In this document: one piece after another, positions 1 to 10,945 of the stretch
How the letters are laid out: each line of letters starts with the position of its first letter
Numbering within the stretch: the stretch's first letter is position 1
NCBI GenBank assembly: GCA_039707465.1
Contig: CM077646.1
Span: forward strand, 78,888,715-78,952,714
Source of the DNA: Rhabdophis nuchalis
Taxonomy: Eukaryota > Chordata > Lepidosauria > Squamata > Natricidae
Direction of reading: 5' to 3'
DNA: 64,000 nucleotides
Made by a program: the position numbers and the translations under genes
The notes under the pieces: generated by a model
The model's input: only the letters and a program-made list of their open reading frames with translations
Databases searched by the model: none
Told to the model about the DNA's origin: nothing

Positions 1-1557
1 CCTCCTCCTTTTAAGATCATGAGCCAAACTCTGCTTGTGTAAAAAGTTGGTGGCGTCAATCATTTGTAATATTTCTTGGATATCTTTTCTTTAGTACATG
101 TATTTAAATACATCTCTCTCCGTGGGTCTGAATACACACATACATATTGATCCATACACAGTCTTGTTCTCTATTTGTTTTTGGCAGGTTAAGTTCCTCT
201 CCTCCTACAGCTTTAAACAGATCAATGGACATTTCACCCGTGACTGATGCCTTTCTATTTACCAGCTGGTAAGAATGTCAATCATATAACCTTTTCTAGG
301 AGATTGAGTTTCTGATTACATTATCTACAATATCTCACTACAAATGTTTTTGTCATTCTCTAATTCTATTTTTAAAGATTTTGGCATAATCTTTTAACTT
401 TCCTACGACGTTATTTGCCAGAATCAAACCCCATTCACAAATATTTTTATTCTAGCTATAACATTTTCTCTGATCTTCTTAAAATGATCAGAAGCTCCAT
501 TGAGTGGGGTTTATTATGGGGCCGACCTGCATAAGATTACTCCATAAAGGTTTTAAGGCTCACTCCACATTCATTTTTACATATGTTTGACAATAGTGTT
601 CAAGAGAAAGTGGAGAGGAGAATTTAATTTTTTATGCCAATATAATCCTGCTTGTTGATATAATCTAGCTTTCTATAACTGGTATCTGATTCTCATTGTT
701 TTGGTGCTCCACTGTCCACATTAATTTAGTCTTCAATCTGCTAACAAGTCAATCATCCTTGGTAGCTTCTTCTTGAATTGTTTATTCTTTAAGGGAATGA
801 ATAATGCTGCGCTAGTCTGTGTACATATATATGTATAAAATATGCACCTGCATTTATATGTTTGCATATGCATGTGCATATGCTTTGTAAGGTGAGGAAA
901 ATACATCCCCAATCTTTCTTGCAGATCCTGTTTTAATGTTATAATAAACACTTTTTTAAAAAAAAAATACACATTTTCAAAAGAATAATTCCATAGTTCT
1001 TTGATTAGAAGTAGGCTACAGTATTCCTAAACAGAAGTTCTACATTTTTGTATGCCAAGCAGCATATTACATTTGTATTTTAACCATATATTATGTTTGT
1101 ATTTTAACAATAACAGTTTTCATATTAATTTTTTTGGGGGGAAATCTCATTGCACCAAAAGAAGGTCAAAATTCTCAGTCAGAAAAGGTAAACATTACTG
1201 TTAGACTAGCTAATATTCAGACTGCTGAAGCCATTAGAAATAATGTAGACTAATTTTTATATACAGATAAATAAATATAATTCTGAAAAAGGAAAAGGGA
1301 GGGATGGATGGAGGGAGGGAGGGAGTTCAGCATTATACAAATGTTGGACCTATAACCATTACAAATAAATATAAACATAAGCCAAATAATCATTCATGTT
1401 GGGAATATTTTAGAACGGTCAGCAGTCCTTAAATCATCTTTATTATAGTCTCAACCTAAACACAGTGCTTCCACTCTGGCCACAGATTTCCTTAAAAATC
1501 ATTAATAGTAACTACCCTTTCCATAGATAGACACACGCACAGACGTATATGTGTTTG
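1..1557. other. No gene recognised
   Basis: AT-rich, with no long frame, no repeat I can name except the short GGAT run near 1300. Confidence 0.6.
1295..1325. repeat. GGAT / GGGA simple repeat
   Basis: ggatggatgg then three gggagg units. Confidence 0.9.
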
Positions 1558-1560
1558 TAC

Positions 1561-1765
1561 ATTTAAGTCAATTTTTACTCCTGGTGACTGCTTGGATTAG
1601 TCTCTGCAATTTTCTTGGCAAAGTTTGTGGAAGTGGTTTGCCATTGCCTCTTTCCTAGAGCTGAGAAAGAGTGACTGTCCCAAAGACACCCAGCTTGCTT
1701 TGTGCCTAAGATGGGACTAGAACTCATACTCTCCCAGTTTCTAGCCCAAGTCTCCTTGAATAGCT
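1561..1765 (-). mobile_element. tRNA-related SINE, old
   Basis: The + strand has gccattgcctctttcctaga, gagtgactgtcccaaagaca and gatgggactagaactcatac, the reverse complement of a second-family-like SINE body. Decayed. Confidence 0.55.
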
Positions 1766-1837
1766 GAAGGTTTATTTTCTTCTTGGATAGAATAAATGAA
1801 ATCTCTACTGTTCAGTTATAAATTGTATGAGAACCCA

Positions 1838-1955
1838 GATTGTTGTGAACAGTACGCTGATTCTGTAAACCGCTTAAGAGTACTGTAAAGCACTATGAAA
1901 CAGTGTTGTGTCAGAACAAAGCAGTATATAAATTTAAGTGCTGTAATTGCTATCT
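1838..1955 (+). mobile_element. SINE 3' tail fragment
   Basis: ctgtaaaccgcttaagagta ... gcagtatataaatttaagtg matches the 3' half of the SINE at 48.0 kb. The tRNA-like head is missing. Confidence 0.5.
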
Positions 1956-2131
1956 TAGAAAAAGCTAGTTGAAGAACTCAGTCTGGCTGCTTCACTCAAT
2001 TCCTTGAATGGAAAAGCTGAATTTTGGAGATTTTCCCCATTAAGCATGGTGTCAGCCTGACTGGGGAACCTCTTATCTTCTGACCTATCCCCATAATGTT
2101 GCTTTCAGATTGTTCCATCCTATGCGTAAGG

Positions 2132-2281
2132 CAGGGGCCTCCAAACTTGGGAACTGTAAGACTTGTGGACTTCAACTCCCAGAATCCCCCAGTCAGCCAT
2201 GCTGCATGCCTCATAGCTGCCTGGGGAATTCTGGGAGTTGAAGTCCACAAGTCTTAAAGTTCCCAAGTTTGGACACCCCTG
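2132..2281. mobile_element. Palindromic hAT-type MITE
   Basis: 150-bp palindrome (CAGGGGCCTCC ... ccctg) with inner acttcaactcccagaat block. Target duplications gcgtaagg (2124-2131) and acgtaagg (2282-2289), 7 of 8 identical. Confidence 0.85.
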
Positions 2282-2289
2282 ACGTAAGG

Positions 2290-3177
2290 CATCCTAAAAG
2301 TGTACTATTTTCCCTGTATTCATATGCCATTCAAGGACAGTCTCAAAATTGTCAAAAAAAAATCTGCCTGGCTCTGTTTTTCTATTATCTTGGATGTAAA
2401 TCAGAGGACTGCAGTGACTTGAAACAGAGCCATTAGAAGAATAAGGATCAGCAATAGGCACCACAATTTCACCTGAATTATTTTCTGATGATTCAGAAGA
2501 TGGGTGGAGAACATTTCCACTCAACACATTTGGAGAGAGATTGGCATGCATACTTGGCTTTTACCAACCTGCAGTCTTGCTTGTTTTTAAAGAGAAAGAT
2601 TTCTTTTCCTAATCAACAAAGAATATTTAATTGCACAAATAAGCTTGGGGAAAAAAATCCATTCAGAGTCCATGTCAGCTAGCTTTAATCCAATGCAGCT
2701 CAGGAAGGAAATGAAAACAATGTATGCTATTCTGTAGAAAATCATGTGTCATTGCTAAATTGGATCTACAGTACTGAGAACAAATGAAGAGAAATAAAAA
2801 GCGAGTTGAAAATATTAACTGATAAAAACTATAATTTCCACCAAAAACAGATAGTCTTTTATTTCTTGGAACCCACACAACCAAGCAGGAAATGCTATGT
2901 GAGGATAATAGATTTAATTAGGAATGTAGCAGCTCCCGCTACAGCATGCCATTATTTCCTGTCTCTGGAGATGAGTCTAGTCTTTTTAAAAAAAAAATCC
3001 ACCCCCATAAGAAAATGTCAGGGTAACTGACTCTATATTTAAATAGTGGGATTTAGGCTAGTTGTGATGATGTTGTATTGTCAAAGATTTCCCCTTTTTT
3101 GGATTTTGGTTCACTATTTGTTGACTAGGCAGGTATGAAATTCACGGTTGGAGAATATTTCTAGGTTTAAGCATTAT
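2290..3177. other. No known repeat or gene recognised
   Basis: Holds only the unidentified minus-strand frame listed separately and AT-rich sequence. Confidence 0.5.
2294..2551 (-). other. Unidentified Ser/Asn-rich open frame
   Basis: 85 codons (MHANLSPNVLSGNVLHPSSE and on) with protein-like, non-repetitive composition, including NGSVSSHCSPLIYIQDN. No repeat matches it. An in-frame stop lies four codons upstream and there is no convincing splice acceptor. It could be a fragment of an old exon or retrocopy, or a chance ORF. No function is claimed. Confidence 0.2.
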
Positions 3178-3378
3178 ATTTTTATTTTTATTAATTTAAA
3201 TTTATACCCCGCCCTTCTCCTAAAAAAAGGACCCAGGGCGGCGCGCAGGCTTTATTAAAACCATACAAAAATACAAAAATACATAATTATTAAAAACTAT
3301 TAAACTATCCCTGTGCTAAAACTAATAAAACTCTACAATTTAAAATTTACCCTATAAAAGTCAGAAACGGGGGTTATT
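3178..3378 (-). mobile_element. CR1 3' end fragment
   Basis: Contains the conserved CR1 3' block seen at 23.5 kb (ataccccgcccttctcc ... gacccagggcgg), preceded by an AT-rich ATTTA tail, so the element reads on the minus strand. Confidence 0.75.
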
Positions 3379-3489
3379 ATATAAAGTATATAGTTCTTTA
3401 TATCTGTTACATCAATATGTTTTTTTTAGTATACCTAGAATGAAATGTTACAAACACTGAGAACAAGTATTTCCAGTATATGTAACATT

Positions 3490-3742
3490 TCATTCTATAT
3501 GAAGGGTAGAACAAGAAGCAATGGGTGGAAACTAATCAAGGGGAGAAGCAACTTAGAACTGAGGAGAAATTTCCTGATCGTTAGAACAATTAATCAGTGG
3601 AACAGCTTGCCACCAGAAGTTGTGAATGCCCCAACCCTGGAAGTCTTTAAGAAGATGTTATATAGCCATTTGTCTGAAATAGTATAGGGCATCCTGCCTA
3701 GGCAGGGGGTTGGACTAGAAGACCTCCAAGGTCCCTTCCAAC
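3490..3742 (+). mobile_element. CR1-like LINE 3' end
   Basis: Encodes KGRTRSNGWKLIKGRSNLEL, then RTINQWNSLPPEVVNAPTLE with a stop after HLSEIV, the C-terminus of the same CR1-like family. The 3' UTR ends in gacctccaaggtcccttcc and runs directly into the TATTG array. Confidence 0.8.
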
Positions 3743-3806
3743 TCTGGTATTGTATTGTATTGTATTGTATTGTATTGTATTGTATTGTACTGTATTGTAT
3801 TGTATA
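3743..3806 (+). repeat. (TATTG)n microsatellite at LINE tail
   Basis: About twelve TATTG units with one substitution, starting exactly where the CR1-like 3' end stops. This is the usual pattern for a LINE tail expanding into a microsatellite. The open reading frames read through it are spurious. Confidence 0.95.
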
Positions 3807-4203
3807 TACTGATAGATGGTTGATAATCAGGATATATTTTCCACGCAATACAAAAACAAAGGACAGGAATATCCCTAAAGAATATATTTCTTTCCTCACT
3901 AGAAGAGAGGACAGATATAAACAAAGAGACATTACCAAAAGGCTTTATCAGAATGATAGATACAGAATGATAGATCTAGAAATTTATAAGCCTGGCTTGG
4001 TTCTCGACCAAAATCTAGAATAAATTTTGCTCTTATAAAGAATCGATAGTGGGAAAAGGTTTTAGAGCCTATATGGCAAACCTTATCAGGCGTGCATCTA
4101 AAATTGTAATTTTCTGGGTTTTTCAAAGCATGAATGGAAACTGGAACAGTGTCAACCTCAATGATAGGGTTTAAAAAAAAAATTGAACTTGCACCCTTTT
4201 TAT

Positions 4204-4441
4204 AATAGCAGTAGCATTTAGACTTATATTCCACTTAGTGGTGCTTTTATAGCCCTCTCTAAGTGGTTTACAGTCAGCATAATATTGCTCCCAACAATCT
4301 GGGTCCTCATTTTACTCACCTCAGAAGGATGAAAGGCTGAGTCAACCTTAAACCGGTGAGATTTGAACTGCTAAACTGCAGCTAGCAGTCTGCTGAAATA
4401 GCCTGCAGTACTGCACTCTAACCACTGCACCATCTCGGCTC
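4204..4441 (-). mobile_element. tRNA-derived SINE
   Basis: On the minus strand: gagccgagatggtgcagtgg (A box region), then gcagttcaaatctcaccgg (B box region) and a tail with gaggtgagtaaaatgagg and a gtataaatataag-like end. Same family as 43.4 and 48.0 kb. Confidence 0.8.
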
Positions 4442-4445
4442 TTAA

Positions 4446-5744
4446 CTTATAACTTATCAATATAATGCAGTGGCAATTTGTGTTTGTTTCAGCCACCATT
4501 TTTAGAACTATGCTTGTGTTGGGGAAAAACTCAAATTACTTTTCCTGCAGCTTCGGCTGCAACATCCAATTAATTTCCCTGAAGGTAAAACAGAGTTTGA
4601 ATTTTATGAGCAACAGGATGTTCAGCAAACAAAAGGCAGAATATAAAACTCCTCCAATTTACTTTATATGGCCTATGTTTCTGCCCTTGATAATTTAGCC
4701 TGTGGGCATATAGAAAACAGGCCTTTTAATCCATAGTTTAAAGATTGCTTTAAACCACTTATCATGCAGGCTTTGGAACTACTAGATTAGATTCTTTTGG
4801 CAATTCATTTCTCTAGACTATTTCAACAAAGCAATATAAGTAAGCAAATTTAGATTCCAGAGCTATGAACTATCAGGTTCCTGTTAGTTACACTGATTTT
4901 AACCACTTTTGCTCATCTTTGGGTTTATTCTTGCAATGCACTTTTTCATTCCATGGTAGAGGCAAACATTTGGTATTTTAAAAAAAAATCTATTTTGGTA
5001 TGACATATGCTGTTTATTTGTCATACAAAATAGCTCTTTTAAAGCAATTTAAGAAGAGGAAATGGAGGGAAAAGGTGTATACCATCTCCCCAGCAAACTA
5101 TAAAATTTAGTATTGGCAGAACAGAAACAGGCATCCAAAAGGAAGTTCTTAGATAATTTTTCTTCCATGATGAAAAACTGAAGACTTGGGAAATCTAACT
5201 TTCTTCTCGTCCAACTGGATTCGTTTTTTAATTCTAGCTCACCTGGGCTACAGGTTTATCCAGAACAATGACCATAAGAAATCTGAACCAACCACCTTAT
5301 GTTTTCTTCAGGAAAAGATATTTCTTGTTTCTGTACTAGGTAGAACAGCCAAGTGAAAAGACTAAGATGGCCTTCTTTATCCCACTACCCCAGATGTGGG
5401 GAATTGAATGCCCAGAGTTCCTGGCAAACATGTATTTTGGCCTTGTTGATTGGGAATCCTATTTGCAGAACATCTGAAGTGTCTGGGAAAGGCTGGCTTA
5501 ATTCTCTGCTACTTCCCGGCCGTCTCTGATGCCACAGAGATCTAGCTATTGGGGTTAGGGTTCTTTCCGTATCCAACATTTGTCTCTTTGGCTGCAGATG
5601 CTTCTGAACAGTTCCCATGACTGCTTCATCTGTATGCATGGGACAGTGAAAACCCATAGATTTATTACTACAACTGACTATAAAGCATAATCCTATCTGC
5701 TGTTGGAAGGGAAGGAAAGAACATTTTCAATGATAATATCAAAT
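4446..5744. other. No feature recognised
   Basis: Unique-looking AT-rich sequence; short frames without protein character. Confidence 0.6.
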
Positions 5745-5889
5745 CAGTTTTTCTCAACATTGTCAAATTTAAGATGTGTGGAGTTCAACTCTCAGAATTC
5801 CCCAGAGCCTTGCATTTCCCTTGCTGGCTGGGATTTTCTGAGAGTTGAAGTCCAACACATCTTAAAATTGCCAATGTTGAGAAACAGTG
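5745..5889. mobile_element. Palindromic MITE, older
   Basis: Inverted arms cagtttttctcaacattg and caatgttgagaaacagtg flank a centre with gagttcaactctcagaattc and gagagttgaagtcc. Flanks match poorly (5 of 8), so it is an old copy or a related family. Confidence 0.65.
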
Positions 5890-5943
5890 ACCCAAATAAT
5901 GAAATTCTGATGTAAGGGAAAAAGCAAAACTTTGCCTTGCTCC

Positions 5944-5949
5944 TCCCTC

Positions 5950-5999
<50 letters not shown>

Positions 6000-6134
6000 T
6001 CCCTCTCCCTCTCTCTCTCTCTCCCTCTCCCTCCCTCCCTCCCTCCCTCCACCTCGTGCTCTCTCCCTCTCCTCTCCTTCTCCCCCTCCCTTTCTCACCT
6101 TCCCCCCTCACTCCCTCTCTCCCCCTCTCCTCTC
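5944..6134. repeat. CT-rich simple repeat
   Basis: Pure CT dinucleotides for about 50 bp, followed by CCCTCT and CCCT variants. All six-frame ORFs here are low-complexity shadows. Confidence 0.97.
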
Positions 6135-6304
6135 CTTGACCAGTCTAGGCTAACAAAACTATGCCAAATAGACAATAAATCGAGTCTATGTGTAATCATT
6201 TAGCCAATGAGGATGTGAAGTAGAGTTGTGTTAGCCTACAGTATTTATAAATCAAGGAGAAATAGGTAACATCTCTTCCAAAAAGGCATAAACAGTCATA
6301 TATA

Positions 6305-6700
6305 TTTTTGTTGTTAGTTGCAAAGTCATGTCCGACCCATCGCGATCCCATGGGCAACATTCCTGCAGGGCTTCCTGCCCTCTACCATCCTCTGGAGTCC
6401 ATTTAAGCTCACGCCAACTGCTTCAGTAACTCCATCCAGCCGCCTCATTCTCTGCCATCCCCTTTTTCTTCTGCCATCAATCTTTCCCAGCATTAGGCTC
6501 TTCTCCAGTGAGTCTTTCCTTCTCATTTGGTGGCCAAAGTATTTGAGTTTCATCTTCAGGATCTGGCCTTCTAAAGAGCAGTCAGGGTTGATCTCCTTTA
6601 GGACTGATCGGATTGATTGCCTTGCAGTCCAAGGGACTCACAGGAGTCTTCTCCAGCACCATAGTTCAAAGACCTCAGTTCTTTGGTGCTTAATTCATAT
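6305..6700 (-). mobile_element. BovB (RTE clade) LINE 3' end
   Basis: Minus-strand frame at 6326-6553 encodes ESLMLGKIDGRRKRG-like peptide (here SLEKSLMLGKIDGRRKRGWQ) followed by RMRRLDGVTEAVGVSLNGLQ, the well-known BovB C-terminus. The terminal gcaaagtcatgtccgaccc and atcgcgatcccatggg bases match BovB 3' ends of ruminants and squamates as I know them. Confidence 0.85.
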
Positions 6701-7854
6701 ATATATTTGGCCTCAATTCATATATATTTACCTCCCACCAAAGGCAACAATCTACCTAACCCAAATCACGCATGAGAAATGTAACCCAGAGGTGTTTGCA
6801 ATATGCCTCACCTGCATTGTCAAACATTTTTCACACACCCTGAAAAAAGGAAGTACTCTGATCGCAGAATAAAAGGATTCACATAAGCCAGATGAATTGG
6901 TTCATTACCTACCACCCCAAGACCTTAACACAATTGGATGTTCTTTGAGGCAATCCTTACTTAGATGATTTTAGCTTAAATAGGATTGATCTGTATTCAT
7001 AAAGTGGATTCTCCTTTTATTCTGATGCTCTGAACCTGAGGAGCCCTACATACTTAGCCTGCTGGTTTCATAAGCCAAGAATGCCTTGGCACGCATCATT
7101 CCCAGTTATGTCATTTTGCTGCTGACAAGTTATTGTTTTCCTGAATAAACCAGAAAGAATTAAAAGAGAAGGTTTGGCCAGAGAGATATAAAGGAATTAA
7201 GTCAACAAAGAGAAGAGAGAGGAAAAGTTCCTTCTTTTCTATGCACCCGGATCTCTATTCTATCATAAGCCAAAAGAGAGTTCATATGCCAATTGGACAA
7301 AAGGTAGAAAAGACCATGCAAAATCCATAATAATAAAATCCAAACAAAGATGTATTGATTGATACATTTGCAGAAAATTCTCAGCAATTAATCCACATCT
7401 TTTTTTAAAGAGCTAAAAGTGACCAAGTCCTCATGATATCCCAGTGACAAAGTAAGGCTCAGAATTATTGAAAAATCTAAAATCATTAGTTGGAGGATTC
7501 TGGATCTTCCCAGTTTTAACCTGATGTACTGGTTACACCACCACACTGTCATTTATCAGCAATATTTTTAGAGTTTTGGTAGCCAGGGTTCCAAAATAAA
7601 GGAATTAAATATTTAAATAATAATTAAATAAAGGTCAGGTTTTAGCTTTTCTGAAATGAAACAACAGAACAATAGTAGAATAAATTCTACTTTTTAGAAT
7701 AAAGTAGAATAAAGTGATGTCACTTATCATTTTCAGTTAACAAGTCCAAGGATTTTGTTTCCCATTCTGTCTTAAGGAAATTGGTCAATCTGACAATTGT
7801 ATCTTATGAGGACCCCAGCAATAATTACCACCTTTATTTTTTGATATTGTTTAT
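6700..7854. other. No feature recognised
   Basis: Unique-looking sequence between the BovB end and the CR1/L2-like LINE. Confidence 0.55.
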
Positions 7855-8441
7855 CTGCACCTCTATAACTGTCTGGTTTGGCTCTGCAACCCAACAAGAC
7901 AGACACAGACTTCAGAGGATAATCAGAACTGCAGAAAAAACAATTACTGCCAACCTGCCTTCTATTGAGGATCTGTGCACTGCACGAGTCAAAAAGAGGG
8001 CCATGAAAATATTTACAGACCCCTCGCATACTGGACATAAATTGTTTCAACCCCTACCCTCAATACGACGCTATAGAGCACTGCACACCAAGACAACTAG
8101 ACATAAGAACAGTTTTTCCCCGAATGCCATCACTCTGTAAACAAATAATTCCCTCAAAACTATCAAACTATTCACTAAGGCTGCATTACTATTAATATTA
8201 GTCTTCTCATTGTTCCTATCACCCATCTCCTCCCACTTATGACTGCAGGACTGTAACTTTGTTGCTTGTATCCTTACAATTTATATTGATATTGATTGTT
8301 TCCTGATTGCTTATTTGTATCCTATGACTATCATTAAGTGTTATACCTTATGATTCTTGACAAATGTGTCTTGTCTTTTTATGTACAGTGAGAGCACCAA
8401 AGACAAATTCCTTGTGTGTCCAATCACACTTGGCCAATAAA
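7855..8441 (+). mobile_element. CR1/L2-superfamily LINE 3' end
   Basis: Encodes TSITVWFGSATQQDRHRLQR, then RTAEKTITANLPSIEDLCTA and KNSFSPNAITL before a stop near 8140, a typical C-terminus of L2/CR1-superfamily reverse transcriptase proteins. The 3' UTR ends ccaatcacacttggccaata and leads into an ATTCT array at 8442-8461. Exact clade not decided. Confidence 0.75.
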
Positions 8442-8461
8442 GAATTCTATTCTATTCTATT
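8440..8461 (+). repeat. (ATTCT)n tail
   Basis: Four ATTCT units ending the LINE at 7855-8441; the same tail appears in reverse complement at 44921-44936. Confidence 0.9.
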
Positions 8462-8883
8462 GAGGACATCAAGCTAACTAAGGGAGTATAGATGGGCCCT
8501 CTGGTCATGACTCCTTCCACAGCACCTGCTGTGTAAGGAATCCATCTTGTTTTGCCAATGGTACATCCAGCCTGGTTCAGAAATGTAATCCAGAATGATT
8601 TAAATTTACTGATCCAATTGTCCTAAGAACACAGGCTCAAGTCTTGTAGCTTCATAAGATTGATCAGCTTCTGCAAGTTCAAAGACAGGCTCCTAAAACT
8701 AAATCCACCATCATCCTGTGCAAGGATCAAGAAGTCCTGACTTCAAAAAGCAGATAGTAGCCAGTGAAGTAAAGATTCCACATTCAGAAAAAGGAAACAG
8801 ACTAGCTTGAGATGAGCTGGTCAAAATATATTTTGTAGCATTCCATGCAACTTCTCTGTGTTGTTTTAAATGAACAACTAGAA

Positions 8884-9013
8884 CAGGGGTGGGCAAACTT
8901 TGCAATTTTAAGTCTGAAGGACTTCAGCTCCCAGAATTCTCCAGCCACCAGGCTGGAGAATTCTGGGAGCTGAAGTCCTTCAGACTTAAAGTTGCAAAGT
9001 TTGCCCACTCCTG
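8884..9013. mobile_element. Palindromic hAT-type MITE
   Basis: Near-perfect palindrome beginning CAGGGGTGGGCAAAC. Exact 8-bp duplications aactagaa at 8876-8883 and 9014-9021. Confidence 0.9.
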
Positions 9014-9021
9014 AACTAGAA

Positions 9022-9726
9022 CAAAGAATTAGATACTTGTCTCACTAGGACTGAAATTAGGAATAGATTGAAGGCATCTACACTTTCCCCAGTGCACTTT
9101 TACTTTGAACTCTTCAGTTTCAAAATCCAGAATATTTTCTATTGTTTTATATGGTCATAAAATCAGTGTCATAAATTAAGGAGGCACTTATTACTTTGAG
9201 GTGGTTGGACATTTATGGATTTATTTTAAATTAAAAAAATTTCGGCTAACTTTGAAGATGTGTGCTCAGTATGCAACATTGGTACATGTGGTTGTATGCT
9301 ACAACAAATCATTTTGGGTCAGAGATTATTTCACTTATTTGTTACAGTAGATTGCATATTGGTGTTATGGTGGGGTAATAGTGGAAACATCTGAGTATAC
9401 CTGGGAAATCTAGATCATCTTCAAACAGGAAATTTACAGAGTGATTTTGGGCTATTCACTAATAACCCTACTTATCACACAGGATTGTTAGGAGAAAAAT
9501 TGGAGGAGAGCATGATACTGTATATACGACATGTTGAACTACTAAAGATATAAATAGGGATTAGATATAAATCAAAATATAGTGACATACCAAAACAGCC
9601 CAGAGGTTCCCACATTCAGGTCTGCTGTTTTTGTAATTATTATACACTGGTTTCTTAAAATGATCAGAGAATTCTGGCTCATTTGTAAATTCCTTTTGAA
9701 AGGACTTGTATTCTTAAGTTATGCAA
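9022..9726. other. No feature recognised
   Basis: AT-rich unique-looking sequence. Confidence 0.6.
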
Positions 9727-10800
9727 CAGCGTAGCTTATTTAACATTAGAGGACATATTACTTGGATCACGTGAAGTGTTAATACCACTTTATAATGCCT
9801 TGGTAAGGCCACACTTGAAATACTGCATCCAGTTTTAGTCGCAACGATGTAAAAAAGATGTGGAGACTCTAGAAAGAGTGCAGAGAAGAGCAACCAAGAT
9901 TATTAGGGGACTGGAGGCTAAAACATATGAGGAATGTTTGCAGGAACTGGGTATGTCAAGTTTAATGAAAAGAAGAACTAGGGATGACATAATAGCAGCA
10001 TTCCAATATCTCAGGGGCTGCCTCAAAGAAGAGGGGGTCCACTTATTTTCCAAAGCACCTGAGGCAGTGGATGCAGGCCAGGGGTGGGTTCCTGCCAGTT
10101 CTAACCTCTTCTATAGAAGAGGTTCCACAAATCTATAGTGCCATTTAGAACAGGTTCCAGTTCCCTCTTCCTGCCCGTCCGCACATCATCAAGATGAAGA
10201 GCGAGAGGAGGAATTCTGGAAGTTGAAGTCCACAAATCTTAAAGCTGTCAAGTTTGAACACCCCTGGGGTTTTTTTCTAAAGGGTTAGGGCTGCAAGGGT
10301 CTTGTAACATGACAGCTTTAAGACTTGCGTGCTTCAAATGCCAGGGTTTCTGAGCCAACATTTTGGTTGCTAAGCAAGAGCGTTGTTAAGTGAGTTTCAC
10401 CACATTTTACAAGCTGACCACGCCCACCCAGGCACATGACTGCCAAGCCACTCCCACTCGGTCACATGGCAGGCAAGCCACTCCTACCGAGTCACATGGC
10501 CAGCAAGCCACTCCCACAAAGCAGACCACACCTACAGAAGAGGTTCTAAAAAATTTTGAAACCAACCACAGATGCAGGCTAATTAAGGAGAGAAGCATGG
10601 ACCTAGAACTAAGGAGAACTTTGGCAGAATAATTAATCAGTGGAACAACTTGCCTTCAGAAGTTGTGGGTGCTCCAACACTGGAAGTTTTAAAAAGATTG
10701 GACAACCATTTGTCTAAAATGGTATACGGTTTCGTGCCTGAGCAGGAAGTTGGACTAGAAGACCTCCAAGGCCCCTTCCAACTCTGTTTTATTTTCTGTT
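9727..10800 (+). mobile_element. CR1-like LINE fragment, split by a hAT element
   Basis: Left part (9727-10078) encodes METLERVQRRATKIIRGLEA then KTYEECLQELGMSSLMKRRT; right part (10580-10800) continues with the ELRR..NQWNNLP-type end and the gttggactagaagacctcc terminus. The two halves join precisely if the 10079-10571 insertion and one copy of its 8-bp duplication are removed. Confidence 0.8.
10079..10571. mobile_element. hAT-type nonautonomous element (CAGTGGTGGGTT group)
   Basis: Ends caggggtgggttcc and gaaaccaaccacag. Exact duplications atgcaggc at 10071-10078 and 10572-10579, inside a CR1-like LINE. It contains a MITE-like arm (gaattctggaagttgaagtc) and three imperfect repeats of a 31-bp 'aagccactcccac..gtcacatgg' unit. 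Confidence 0.85.
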
Positions 10801-10825
10801 ACTTCCTGCATATATGCGTTGAAAA

Positions 10826-10945
10826 TTGAGAGCCAGTATGATCTTGTGGTTAAGGCACCAGGATTAAGCATGAGACTGTGGCTCCAATCCCATTTTAGGC
10901 AGGAAACCCCCTAGGACTTTGGGCCAGTCATTCTGTCCCAGCCCA
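10826..10945 (+). mobile_element. tRNA-derived SINE, second family
   Basis: agccagtatgatcttgtggt then taaggcaccaggattaagc and ggctccaatcccattttagg give the A and B box regions; the body includes gactttgggccagtcattct. Truncated after about 120 bp. Confidence 0.75.

Noticed and set aside
5785..6153. Overlapping ORFs of Arg/Glu/Gly or Ser/Leu/Pro repeats
   Set aside because: They are translations of the CT-rich simple repeat on both strands.
6318..6872. 184-codon ORF on the + strand
   Set aside because: It is antisense to the BovB coding end and continues into low-complexity AT-rich sequence.
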